Shown one piece after another: positions 27,679-37,093 of a DNA stretch of 47,857 nucleotides (positions within the stretch are counted from its first letter, which is position 1; the number at the start of each line of letters is the position of its first letter). Under the pieces are notes generated by a model. The model saw only the letters and a program-made list of their open reading frames with translations. It was not told the origin of the DNA and ran no database searches. A program made the translations under genes and the position numbers. The DNA is taken from the NCBI GenBank assembly GCA_905221605.1, contig CAJNDS010000962.1, positions 1 through 47,857 on the forward strand, in the 5' to 3' direction. This DNA comes from Symbiodinium natans. Taxonomy: Eukaryota; Sar; Dinophyceae; Suessiales; Symbiodiniaceae.

Positions 27679-27687
27679 AAAAAAAAA
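27679..27687 (+). other. Poly(A) tract ending copy 2
   Basis: Nine A between the shared 3' terminus and the right target-site duplication. Confidence 0.75.
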
Positions 27688-27705
27688 CTCTTGCAAAGCC
27701 ACCCT
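27688..27705 (+). repeat. Target-site duplication, right copy (18 bp)
   Basis: Exact repeat of 14,067-14,084. Confidence 0.85.
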
Positions 27706-27907
27706 TCTGGATATACAGCTAAACGTGCCTCCGGCTGTTGCGTTTCTTGCGGGCAGACGTGATCCCCCGTCCCCTGCGTTTGCACAACAAGAACGCACAA
27801 GAACAGCCGGTCCATGGACAAGTGGCACCGAGCAGCTCAATACATGGATCCGTGATACAAAACAAGCAAGCTTTCACACTTGTGTGACAGCGTTTTATGC
27901 CAGATGA
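27706..27907 (+). pseudogene. Older paralogue of the unknown protein, right part
   Basis: Reads LLDIQLNVPPAVAFLAGR and later GTEQLNTWIRDTKQ before a stop, paralleling DLQINVPPAAMVAFLAGR and the EALQAWASAAKH region of the 665-aa ORF. Its left half is at 13,950-14,084. The sequence between the two motifs is quite different, so this is a distinct, older subfamily member. Confidence 0.5.
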
Positions 27908-28651
27908 ACTCAAAAATTCTTTGATGAGAATTTTTGTGTCCATGTTCTACATGTTGTTCTACTGGGAATTTTCGTCTGACCCGTGCATGCACTCTCATGA
28001 GATTTGTTGCATGAATTTTTACATGTGAATTGCATGTTGAATGGGTCAAGGTTCTTGCTCGCAGCAAGCTGGCGAAAATTTTTGTTCCACCCGGGGAAAG
28101 AAGGCTGGCGGCTCTATGCCACCTCTTGTGTTTGAAATGTGGGAGTGGCTCCATGCCACGCGATGTGATGTGTACCATTCCCCAAGAAGGCTGGCGGCTC
28201 TATGCCACCTCTTGTGTTTGAAATGTGGGAGTGGCTCCATGCCACGCGATGTGATGTGTACCATTCCCCTTTTCGCGTTGCGAAGGCAGAGAAAAACAAG
28301 GGATTGCTGTCCGCGTGCTGTTGAATCTAGATTGCTGTTTTCAACAATTTGCTTTAATATGTTTCGGCAACATATATTCGAACATGGACTTCATCTTTGG
28401 CATAAGAATATAAGATTCATGCTTTCAATTATGTGCTAATCGTCACATCTTGGTGCTCAAGTAAGTCTAACACAGGGCCACATGCCCCGTCCGTTCCTGA
28501 TTGAGATTCCAGGTTTATCAATTGACCTGGCCACTCTTCAGAAATAACCTGACCAACCTTTTTCTTTCCTGCGTAAAGGATCTTGCTGGATATTTTCTTG
28601 GTTGCCTTCTGCGGTGCCCCCTTTTTGTATCGCAAATCGGAGGATGCGCAC
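27908..28651. other. Intergenic sequence with tandem duplication
   Basis: No credible gene. More A+T-rich than its left neighbour. Contains the 86-bp tandem duplication described next. Confidence 0.4.
28098..28269 (+). repeat. 86-bp tandem duplication
   Basis: Two adjacent copies (28,098-28,183 and 28,184-28,269), beginning AAGAAGGCTGGCGGCTCTAT and ending CCATTCCCC, essentially identical. Confidence 0.85.
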
Positions 28652-29074
28652 ATGGCTGCGTCGGAACGGCGCCCACACAAACAGTCCATGCTTTACAAGT
28701 TTCACCCGCAGCACCGCGTCTTTAACACTTGCCCGTGCGGGAAAGTGGAGAGCGCCAAGGTCGCTTGCAGAGGAATACCGCCAATGATGGCATCCGTGCT
28801 GGATGCAAGTTGTTTTCTTGCACAGATGAGAGCGTTCCTGCAGAAGTACTTGCTTCCGTGGAGACGCAATGATCTAGAAGATGCTCAGGCCAAGATTGAA
28901 AGCCTGGCCAGTCCTGGCAAAAATACTTTGAGAAAACAGAGAAAAGAACTTGGCTGGCTTACGCAGAAGCTGAAACAGCACAAGCCGATCTCTGCGCTGC
29001 CAGAACAAGTCTTATTTAAAGCTTGCGTCTATTCAGCGCAGCAACTCTTTTGGGTGGAACTCCTTCCTTGTTAA
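28652..29074 (+). CDS. Hypothetical protein, about 140 aa, possibly frameshifted
   Basis: ATG at 28,652 (MAASERRPHKQSMLYKF...). A CPCGK pair, a Lys/Gln-rich helical middle (LRKQRKELGWLTQKLKQ) and a hydrophobic end are seen. After about 29,030 protein-like reading continues in the +1 frame (SFLVKKKKGVFSSGHGFMVLK...) to 29,300, so the true product may be longer and broken, or spliced. No family recognised. Confidence 0.3.
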   Translation: MAASERRPHKQSMLYKFHPQHRVFNTCPCGKVESAKVACRGIPPMMASVLDASCFLAQMRAFLQKYLLPWRRNDLEDAQAKIESLASPGKNTLRKQRKELGWLTQKLKQHKPISALPEQVLFKACVYSAQQLFWVELLPC

Positions 29075-29118
29075 GAAGAAGAAAGGCGTTTTTAGCTCTG
29101 GTCACGGCTTCATGGTGC

Positions 29119-31070
29119 TTAAACGCGAAGGTGAGCTGTGTTGTGAAGGGGTTGCTTGCACTTGGTACTTTGGAACACAAGTAGTTGCTTGTCTTGTGCG
29201 TGACTTTGGTCTGCCACCGGGAACAGCCAAACAGCACAGAACAACACACCACACGCAAGAGAAACCGTTTCAGCTTGGTGTTTTTGTATGGGTGGTTTGA
29301 TTGGCTTTTTTGTTGTCTTTTTGGATGATGCGTTGTCTTGCGTTTCACTTCTTACAAGCAATAGGCTTTCTACCATTCCGGCACTTCTCCTTCCACCAGT
29401 CACAGTCAAGAAGCACATGTTCCCAGGTGGCTTCGACCGCACACCTACGTCCAATCGATCCTTCCACTGCAGGATCATATATATATAGCCTAACTCTCTT
29501 GTCATCTGCTGGGCACGGTACTTTGTTCCATACTTCAAACGTCTTTCACCTCAAAGCTTCTTTTTCAAGAATCCGAATTTTCCACCTTGCTTGTTGATCG
29601 GTTCTCGATTTTCAAACTTAAGCTTCTTGTCTTTCATGAACGTTGTCCTCTTCTCGAAATCTTTTCCACTTGACAACACTTCCATGCCACGTGAGACAAC
29701 AGGGCCATTCCTGCAGTACTCAGGGATCTCCTTATTCTCTTCGTTTTGGAACTCTGCGACTTCTTCCAGTTCTTCCATCTCTACTTCATCGTCGTGGTAC
29801 TTCGGAACTTCTTTCTTCAGGTACGGATTCATTTTCTTCAACGCTCCGGATCATCGTGATTCTTCGAACATAACTTTCGTACTGTTCTGCTCCTTCTTCT
29901 GCTCATGAGTCGGTGAATCCGGGGCTTGGCAAGTTGATCGGCATTTCACCATCCAATCTTGTTGTTCATCAGCCCGTCTCACAGTTGCTCGATACTTGTG
30001 AGGATTTTCTTCAACTGTTCCATTGCCCTCATCTGTTCGTCTCTTGCTCGGTTTCTTCAAGTTCTGCTTCAACAACATCTCTCTTTGTGCTTGGCGATCC
30101 GCCTTCATCTAGTACCAATTCTTCACTCGAAGGTTCATAGCTCAGTAAGCTTGCGCTTGATCGAGGTTTTTTCCTTTCACCTGGATCTTCATCATTGTCA
30201 TCACCACTTCCATCTTCATCCATTTCGCCTTCACTTTGCGTTGGCGTTTCTTCTTCTGCACTTCCTGCAAGTTGACTTGGACTTCGTTGTTCCGGCTCTG
30301 GAAGTGGTAGCTGAACACTTCCAATTGGCTCAATTCCTCTCCTTGACGTGTCCCTGCTGCTTCAACTAAAGCCTCGACATGTATCGCCGGGGTACACCTT
30401 TTGATCTTTCTTGCTCTGACGATTCCTTTCTTCGCGCTTACCAAGTTCATGTTGCTCACGAAATCTTTTTCCAACGAAGACCCTTTCATCCAGCTTTCAC
30501 CTTGACCATTGGCAACGGTTCCCCCACAACGCATGTTCCCCATGGTGCCAAAACTCCTTGTCAAACGAAATGCTGCGTGTCGTGCTTTCCGAGCTAATCT
30601 TTACTTTTTCTTCTTTCTCAGCCGCATAGATCAAGGTTCTGCTCAGGTTCCTCACAGTTTGAACCCATCGTTCAACTTGTAGTCTATGATGTTGGTCTGG
30701 CGCTACATCTTGTGTCTCTGTTTCCAAACCTTGCTTCTTTCTAATCAGTTCCACTTTTCTTCTCAACGAAATCATCGCTGGTTCGGTGTCCGTTCTCAAG
30801 ATCACCTTCTTCTCGAACAACATCAGTACTCTGCAAACTTCTTCAATCAAGTACTTCGTCACTTCTTTCGACCGTACAGGAATCACATGCACAAACTTTG
30901 TCTCTTGATCAACCATCACGGCTAGTACACAGTGCATCTTTCACTCCTTTTGCATTTTCTGCATCTCTTGTTCCTGTGAACTTGAAGTCCATTGAGATTA
31001 GCGAGCCATCATGCTTCTTTTCCGATTCTTCAAAGTTTCTCTCTCTTCCTCGAGTTGCATTGCATGCTTC
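29119..31070 (-). pseudogene. Decayed copia-like retroelement: integrase core and downstream linker
   Basis: Read on the minus strand from about 31,070: a CEAC Cys pair; the first catalytic-strand SMDFKFTGT; in a second frame MVDQETKFVHVIPV, then ILRTDTEPAM with the second Asp and HHRLQVERWVQT with the Glu, completing a DDE integrase core. Downstream, GIVRARKIKRCTPA and acidic/lysine-rich linker segments run to about 29,119 in a frame with several stops. At least two frameshifts occur. I found no reverse transcriptase, so the element is 3'-truncated or has diverged beyond recognition. Similar integrase modules belong to Ty1/copia-type elements abundant in dinoflagellates (family knowledge). 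Confidence 0.55.
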
Positions 31071-31079
31071 ACACCAACT

Positions 31080-31530
31080 CGCCCTCCCGCACCCCACACC
31101 GCGCTGTTGTCGAGAAGCACGTCCTTTCCACCCCGCTGTTGTTGAGCAGCACGTGGAACACGCTATCATCAAGCCCCCCCCCCCCTTCCACCCACCCCTC
31201 CACACCCCGCTGTTGTTGAGCAGCACGTGGAACACGTTATTCTCAACCCCCACCCCACACCCCGCTGTTGTCGAGAAGCACGTTCTTTCCACCCCGCTGT
31301 TGCTCAGCAGCACGTGGAACACGCTGTTGTTGAGCAGAATCCCCCCCCCACCCCACACCCCAACACGCTATCATCAAGCCCCCCCCCCACCCCACCACAG
31401 CCCGCTGTTGTTGGGGAGCACGTCCACCCCTCCACACCTCGCTGTTGTTGAGCAGCATGTGGAACAAGCTATTATCTCCCCCCCCAGCACACCCCGGTTT
31501 GTCGGGGAGCAGGTCCTTTCCACCGCTGTG
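31080..31530 (+). repeat. C-rich minisatellite
   Basis: Imperfect repeats of CCGCTGTTGTTGAGCAGCACG with TGGAACACGCT and CGAGAAGCACGT(C/T)CTTTCC variants, separated by C-runs of 5-10 bases. About eight units of uneven length. Confidence 0.75.
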
Positions 31531-31576
31531 CTGAGCAGCGCCTCCCGCTCACTTGTAACTATTTCCCCCAAATCAA

Positions 31577-31613
31577 GGCTCACTTGTGACTACACAATAG
31601 TCACAAGTGAGCC
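31577..31613. repeat. Perfect 16-bp inverted repeat
   Basis: GGCTCACTTGTGACTA, loop CACAA, TAGTCACAAGTGAGCC. The arm contains the same GTCACAAGTGAG motif that forms the array at 31,687-31,788. Confidence 0.9.
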
Positions 31614-31686
31614 ACCCCCCCAAAAAAAAGACGCAAGTGAGTTTTTGATGCCTCTCGAGCGGGAGCTGCGGTTTTGAAAATTTGTA

Positions 31687-31788
31687 GTCGTAAGTGCGCT
31701 TAAAAGAGTCACAAGTGAGAAGATAATTTAGTCACAAGTGAGAAAAGAAAACAGTCACAAGTGAGAAGGTTTCATAGTCACAAGTGAG
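31687..31788 (+). repeat. Iteron-like array of GTCACAAGTGAG at 23-bp spacing
   Basis: Exact copies at 31,708, 31,731, 31,754 and 31,777, each start 23 bases after the last, with 11-base spacers that differ in sequence. A degenerate copy (GTCGTAAGTGCG) precedes at 31,687. The constant core with variable spacers resembles a multi-site binding array rather than slippage. Confidence 0.85.
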
Positions 31789-32750
31789 GGGTTGGCCCAG
31801 CTCGAGACACCTTTTCAAGTAAAACAATATATATATATATATAGATATGTATGTACAAGGGTCTATCAGTACGCCAACGTAGGGATGACTACATTCCTTC
31901 CGCCCCCTAATTTCACAGAACCTCGAACATGTTGGAAGCCATACATTTCGCAGCGTTTTGCTAAGTTTGCTAAAGTGACCGTGACTGGTAGGGGGAGGAA
32001 TATTGCATGTTGGGGATTTGCAGGGGCATCTGGGTTAGACCCCAACTTCGAACATATTGCGAAATGCAACCATTCAGCTGTCGCAGCTTTTGTGTGGCAT
32101 TTTCATGGCACGACAAGCAATCCATTAAACCGCGGTCGAGTTGCACCCTCCCGGCAGCAGGCGCGGCACCTCAAGTTTGCAAAGCATCTACGTGGACCAT
32201 ACCGGACCTGTAAGACTCAGCGCCACACACTTCTCAGGTTTGCGGTTTATGGCTTAGGTGGCCGGATTACATTCACTGACTGGGTGGATAGGCTCCTTTT
32301 TTGAGCAAGCAAAAGAGCCCCTGCTTTCATTCTTTTACACGGCTTCAGCCGATCTATCTCAACCTTGCAGACGTGAACGCCACTTGTGTGCGGAACCTGC
32401 GTCACCAAATTCGCCAGACATGCCCTGACACCGCCGATATAGACTTGCATGCACGTCACTCAGACCGGTCCTTTGCAGGTCTGCTCACTTCCTGCAGCGG
32501 TGGGATCCACAATGCAGTTGCGCTCGGTACAGCGAGTAGACGGAGCATGTTCGACTATTGACTGGCATGACAAATCTATCTAGACGAACCTTCCAAAACA
32601 TACACACACACGCACACCACGACCCATGAAACTCGATAGCCGACAGGGGGGGGGGGATGGAAGATGGGAGTGGAGTCTTCCATGGGGGTGGATCCGAAGC
32701 ACTCTTCGGGGGGGCGGCTTCACGGGCTCGAAGGGCTTCAAGGGCTTGAA

Positions 32751-32782
<32 letters not shown>

Positions 32783-34054
32783 CGAGGGGGCGTGTGTCCC
32801 TTCTGTATGTGCGCTGCTGCTGGGTTTGGCTTTGTGCCTTCCCGGGCATTGGCTGTGTGTTCCTGCCTTCCTTCCCTTCTGTCTGCGCTACCTGTGCGCT
32901 TCTTCTGGGTTTTGCTTCGTGCCTCCCCGCGCTTTGGCTCTCCTTATGCTGCACTTGCAACTTCCTTGGCTGTGGTTTCTCCCGCTGGCCCTGTGGCACT
33001 TTCGCTGCTGCTTGTCGATGCCCGCTTCCACGGCTTGCCCCATGCATGTGCCCTCGTCTTTTCCGTTCCACCCTCAGGCTCCCGGCCTTTTTGCGCGCTT
33101 TCGGTGGTGGAGTGTCTGCGGTTGTTTTTGGTCTCGTCTTTGCTTGCCCTGTAAGGAGGGAACGCAGGCCAGGATGGTGAAGAACCAATCCCCAATCTCC
33201 ATCTGGCTCCCTGCCTCTGCCCCCTCTTATTTCGTGACTGGTCAAAACCGGCGCTGGCCTGTCCGACTGCAACTTGCGCGCGGCTGGTTGTCAACGCCAG
33301 CATGCCTCAGGGGCAGTTCACAGCCAAAAACTCAATGAAAAGGACCGGAGGAGCTGTTCACCTCGACCTTTTCCGCCTTCATTTCCATCACTGCGAGACC
33401 GGTCGCAGGGGTCTTCGGCCGAACACACGTTTCGTGTGGAATGGGGGTGGACGTGTTTTGGACGTGAAGAGCCGCTGCCGTGCCGCCCGTTTCGGATCGT
33501 TTTTTTGTGTCCAAGGCTTTTAACGGAAAAAGGGACCGACGTTTTCGCCGTGGTCGCCCATTTGTCCGGAAGGACCAAGACGGAGAACCACCACCTAAGC
33601 TGCTGCCAAACTGGTGCGTGGCGAACAAATGGGACGTTCCCATTCGGCGTGATGACCCGACGGCGCTTGGCGACGTCCAGGTACAAAATGCCCATGCACG
33701 CCACCTACTCGGCCAAGGACTTCGCCTACCTCGCCCGAACCAAGGGAGTGGTTGAGTGGTTGAGTGGTTGCGCGGTGTGGAGTGTGCGGGAATGAATCAA
33801 TGGCCACTCGACTGGAGTGTCTGGATCTCGACCATTGCTGTCAGGCCCAACATACGACCAAGACGGCGGCTTCGGCCAAACAAGGATGCTTTGCGCCGTG
33901 GCAAACTGAGCTGAACAGCTAACCCGTTCAAATCATGTGTCATTGAATCTCCTCGACATATATTTTCACCCTACACCGCCCTATGCCTCCATGAAATCAA
34001 GTGACTGGGCAAGGCCTCCACCCAACTTCCGCTGTGCGCCTCGCTTGCCTCGCC
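31789..34054. other. Intergenic region, simple repeats and no convincing gene
   Basis: An AT-dinucleotide run is at about 31,828-31,842. A G-homopolymer of roughly 30 bases is at 32,752-32,782, which gives a polyproline run in a minus-strand frame (32,580-33,272) that I do not accept as a gene. An imperfect internal duplication in 32,805-32,945 repeats the pattern GGGTTTGGCTTTGTGCC. The 33,300-33,790 stretch is GC-rich and open on both strands, but no family is recognisable. Confidence 0.4.
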
Positions 34055-34216
34055 ATGGGCGCTGGCGCCTCGAGTGTCAGTGCGTCCACCTTCCTGTCGG
34101 AGGGCCCGGACGACGAGGCGTTGCTGAGCCTGCTTTGCCAAGATGTGAAAGGTGCCCAACGGCTTCTGCGGCAGGCGGAGCGACTCATGCGGCTCGGCGG
34201 GCATAGGAAAAGCGAG
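34055..34216 (+). CDS. Possible first exon with N-myristoylation-type start
   Basis: ATG at 34,055 begins MGAGASSVSAS, a good N-myristoylation consensus (Gly2, Ser6), followed by a helical segment DDEALLSLLCQDVKGAQRLL. The frame meets a donor-like GAG|GTAAAG at 34,216/34,217. No downstream exon could be identified, so this is tentative. Confidence 0.25.
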
Positions 34217-34741
34217 GTAAAGGTCAGGGAAGCATGGGCAAGCCCTGAGAAATCAGGCCCTTTTATAGGGTTGATTTTGGGGATTATAGGGCCTAATAGC
34301 CCATCCTTATAAGAGAAGGTGAGCAACATGCGAGTAGTTGAAAAGAAAGTGGCCATGTGGCTCGTAGCTCATCATAAATCTATCAGATCTCGAACAGACG
34401 AATGTTCAGGCTGGTGTTTTTAGACAATGATTTAACCGAAACCCTGGGTCTCACACATGTTTTCAGAGAGTCAAGAGCGCATCAGGAGGCTGGATTGATT
34501 ATATACGCCCCCCATTCAAATCTCTAATGAAGAACTTATCCTTCAGGGAGCAGTGGGGCAGTTGACCAGAGGCCAGTAGAATGATGTTGAATGTTGGAAG
34601 TTCCATGAAACGTCGAGGCCAGTGGCAGAAGCAAGGTGTGCACAAGGACCGACAGGGGATGGAGAAGCGGCGCAACCATCAAAGACAGAAGCGGAGTTTG
34701 CTGAAGGCAATGCGACCAGAAACCCATTGAGCATCCATGGC

Positions 34742-37093
34742 ATGGATGGCTCAACGTTTCACCTTTCAGTTGAGGATGCTACCACTGTGACCTGGACTTG
34801 TTGAATGGTCAAGTGTTGGGAGTTCGGCTAAACCGTATGCATTGGACAACCATGTGATAACAATGGCGATGTCATTCGGTTGTACCTTTCAAGCTCATCC
34901 AAGGTGGGTGATCTGTCAAGAACCATTGCAGAAAAGGCCGGTGCGACAAGGTCCGGGCGCAGGCTGGTGCTGACATCTGGTGGTCAGGTTCTAGATGATT
35001 CCAAGCCACTGCTGCAACAACTAGTTGGTGAAGAGGTGACATTCGTGGCCAGGAAAGTGTCTGCAGGAGAGGCAGCAGTGAGTCTGCAGCGAGCCTTAGA
35101 AGGCGATGCGACAGCAATTGATGGGATTGTCTCCTTGATCTTCTCCAGCATGTTCGACCGGAGCTTGGAAGGTGTGACCTTCTCAACTAGCCTGCAGACT
35201 TTGACCTTCGGCACGTGTTTCAACCAGAGCTTGACAGGTGTTGACTTGCCAAGCAGCCTGCAGAATTTGACCTTCGGCTACTCATTTAACCAGAGCTTGG
35301 AAGGTGTCACCTTGCCACGCGGCTTGCACAATTTGACCTTCGGCGCTTGCTTCAATCAAAGCTTGGAAGGTGTCACCTTGCCAAGCAGCCTGCAGACTTT
35401 GACCTTCGCTGAGTTTGGTTACTTTAACCAAAGCCTGAAGGGGGTCACTTTGCCAAGCAGCCTGCAGACTTTGATCCTCAGCGAGGACTTTGACCAGAGC
35501 ATGGAAGGTGTCACCCTGCCAAACAACCTGCAGGTCTTGACCTTTGGTGGGAAGTTCAACCAGAGCTTGCAGGGTGTCACCTTGCCAACCAGCTTGGAAA
35601 GATTGACCTTTGGCTATGGGTTCGACCAAAGCTTGCACAGTGTCACTTTACCAATGGGCCTTCAGACTTTAAACTTCGACGACCACTTTAACCAGAGCTT
35701 GGAAGGTGTCACCTTGCCAAGCGGTCTGCAGACTTTGACCTTCGGCTATGAGTTCAACAAGAGCCTGGAAGGCGGCAACTTGCCAAGCAGCCTGCAAACT
35801 TTGACCTTCGGCTATGAGTTCAACCAGGGCTTGGAAGGTGTCAGCTTTCCAAGCAGCCTGCAGACGTTGACCTTCGGCGATAAGTTCAACCAGAGCTTGG
35901 AAGGTGTCGCCTTGCCAAACAGCCTTCAGACTTTGACTTTCGGCATCTGTTTCGACCGGAGTTTGGAAAATGTTTCTTTTCCAAACAGCCTGCAGACTTT
36001 GACCTTCGGCGCTGAATTTGAGCAGAGCTTGGAAGGTGTCCTCTTGCCAAACAGTGTGCAGAGTTTGACCTTTGGCCGGCAATTCAATCAGAGCTTGGCA
36101 GGTGTCACCTTGCCAAGCAGTCTGCAGATTCTGACCTTCGGCAGCTCTTTCAACCAGAGCTTTCAAGGGGTCAGTTTGCCAAGCAGCCTGGAGAATTTGA
36201 CCTTCGGCGAGGACTTCAACAAGAGCTTGGAAGGTGTCACCTTGCCAGGCAGTCTGCAGACTTTGACCTTCGGCTATGATTTCAACAAGAGCTTGAAAGG
36301 TGTCACCTTGCCAAGCAGTCTGCAGACTTTGACGTTCGGCTATGAGTTCAACAAGAGCTTGGAAGGTGTCACTTTGCCAACCAGCCTGCAGACTTTGACC
36401 TTCGGCTGCGAGTTCAACCAGAGCTTGGAGGGCGTCACCTTGCCAAGCAGCCTGCAGACTTTGACCTTCGGTCTCTCGTTTAATCAGAGCTTGAAAGGTG
36501 TCACTTTGCCAAGCAGCCTGCAATCTTTGACCTTCGGCTACGAGTTCAACCAGTGCTTGGAGGGTGTCACCTTGCCAAGCAGCCTGCAGACTTTGACCTT
36601 CGGTCCCTCTTTCAATCAGAGCTTAGGAGGTGTCACTTTGCCAACCAGCCTGCAAACTTTGACCTTTGGCGAGAACTTCAACCGGAGCTTGGAGGGTGTC
36701 ACTTTGCCAAGCAGCCTGCAGACTTTGACCTTCGGTCTTTCTTTCAATCAGAGCTTGGGAGGTGTCACTTTGCCAACCAGCCTGCAAACTTTGACCTTTG
36801 GCGAGAACTTTAACCGGAGCTTGGATGGTGTCTCCTTGCCAAGCAGCCTGCAGACTTTGACCTTCGGCAAGAGCTTTAACCAGAGCTTAGATGGTGTCAC
36901 CTTGCAAAGCAACCTGCAGACTTTGATCTTCGGCAACTCTTTCGACCAGAGCTTGGATGGTGTCACCTTACCAAGCAGCCTGCAGACTTTGACCTTTGGC
37001 GATGCTTTCGAACAAAGTCTAGAAGGTGTCACTTTTCCTTCGAGCCTGCAGCACTTGAACTACCATGATTTTATCATTTCTGGCAGTGCTTAG
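34742..37093 (+). CDS. Ubiquitin-like domain plus 29 FNIP-type repeats, two exons
   Basis: Exon 1 is 34,742-34,786 (MDGSTFHLSVEDATT; an earlier in-frame ATG at 34,622 is possible), intron 34,787-34,903 (GT-AG), exon 2 34,904-37,093 (VGDLSRTIAEKAG...). The splice restores a ubiquitin-like beta-grasp: FHLSVEDATTV, helix, then RRLVLTSGGQVLDD. Without the splice no ATG is in frame. From about residue 95 there are 29 repeats of 22 residues (66 bp; one has 24) with consensus FNQSLEGVTLPSSLQTLTFG, the FNIP-repeat pattern (leucine-rich-like solenoid known from Dictyostelium and other protists). Pairs 23-24 and 25-26 are nearly identical 132-bp blocks, a recent internal duplication. The ubiquitin-like end suggests a scaffold or degradation-linked role, but the function is unknown. 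Minus-strand open frames here are mirror images of the repeat. Confidence 0.75.

Larger units (their letters stand above)
14085..27687 (+). mobile_element. 5'-truncated, poly(A)-tailed second copy of the helicase/hydrolase unit
   Basis: Homology to copy 1 begins abruptly at ATGGGCC (position 10,743 of copy 1) and runs to an A9 tract at 27,679-27,687. The insertion is bracketed by an exact 18-bp duplication. Truncation at the 5' end, 3' poly(A) and a TSD of this length are what target-primed reverse transcription by a LINE machinery produces. The body is interrupted by a younger YR retrotransposon (14,451-24,430); without it the retrocopy is about 3.6 kb. Confidence 0.75.

Noticed and set aside
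31687-31788. Could the evenly spaced 12-mer array be a CRISPR?
   Set aside because: Repeats of 12 and spacers of 11 bases are far too short, no cas genes are present and the context is eukaryotic.
31792-32304. Plus-strand 170-codon frame
   Set aside because: Begins in an AT-dinucleotide run and shows no conserved motif.
32580-33272. Minus-strand 230-codon frame with a polyproline run
   Set aside because: The polyproline comes from a roughly 30-base G homopolymer, and the rest is low-complexity Arg/Lys/Gln/Pro with overlapping open frames on the plus strand.
35282-36523. Long minus-strand frames opposite the FNIP gene
   Set aside because: They are mirror readings of the 66-bp repeat (AWQGDTFQALVE-type units) and follow from the plus-strand periodicity.
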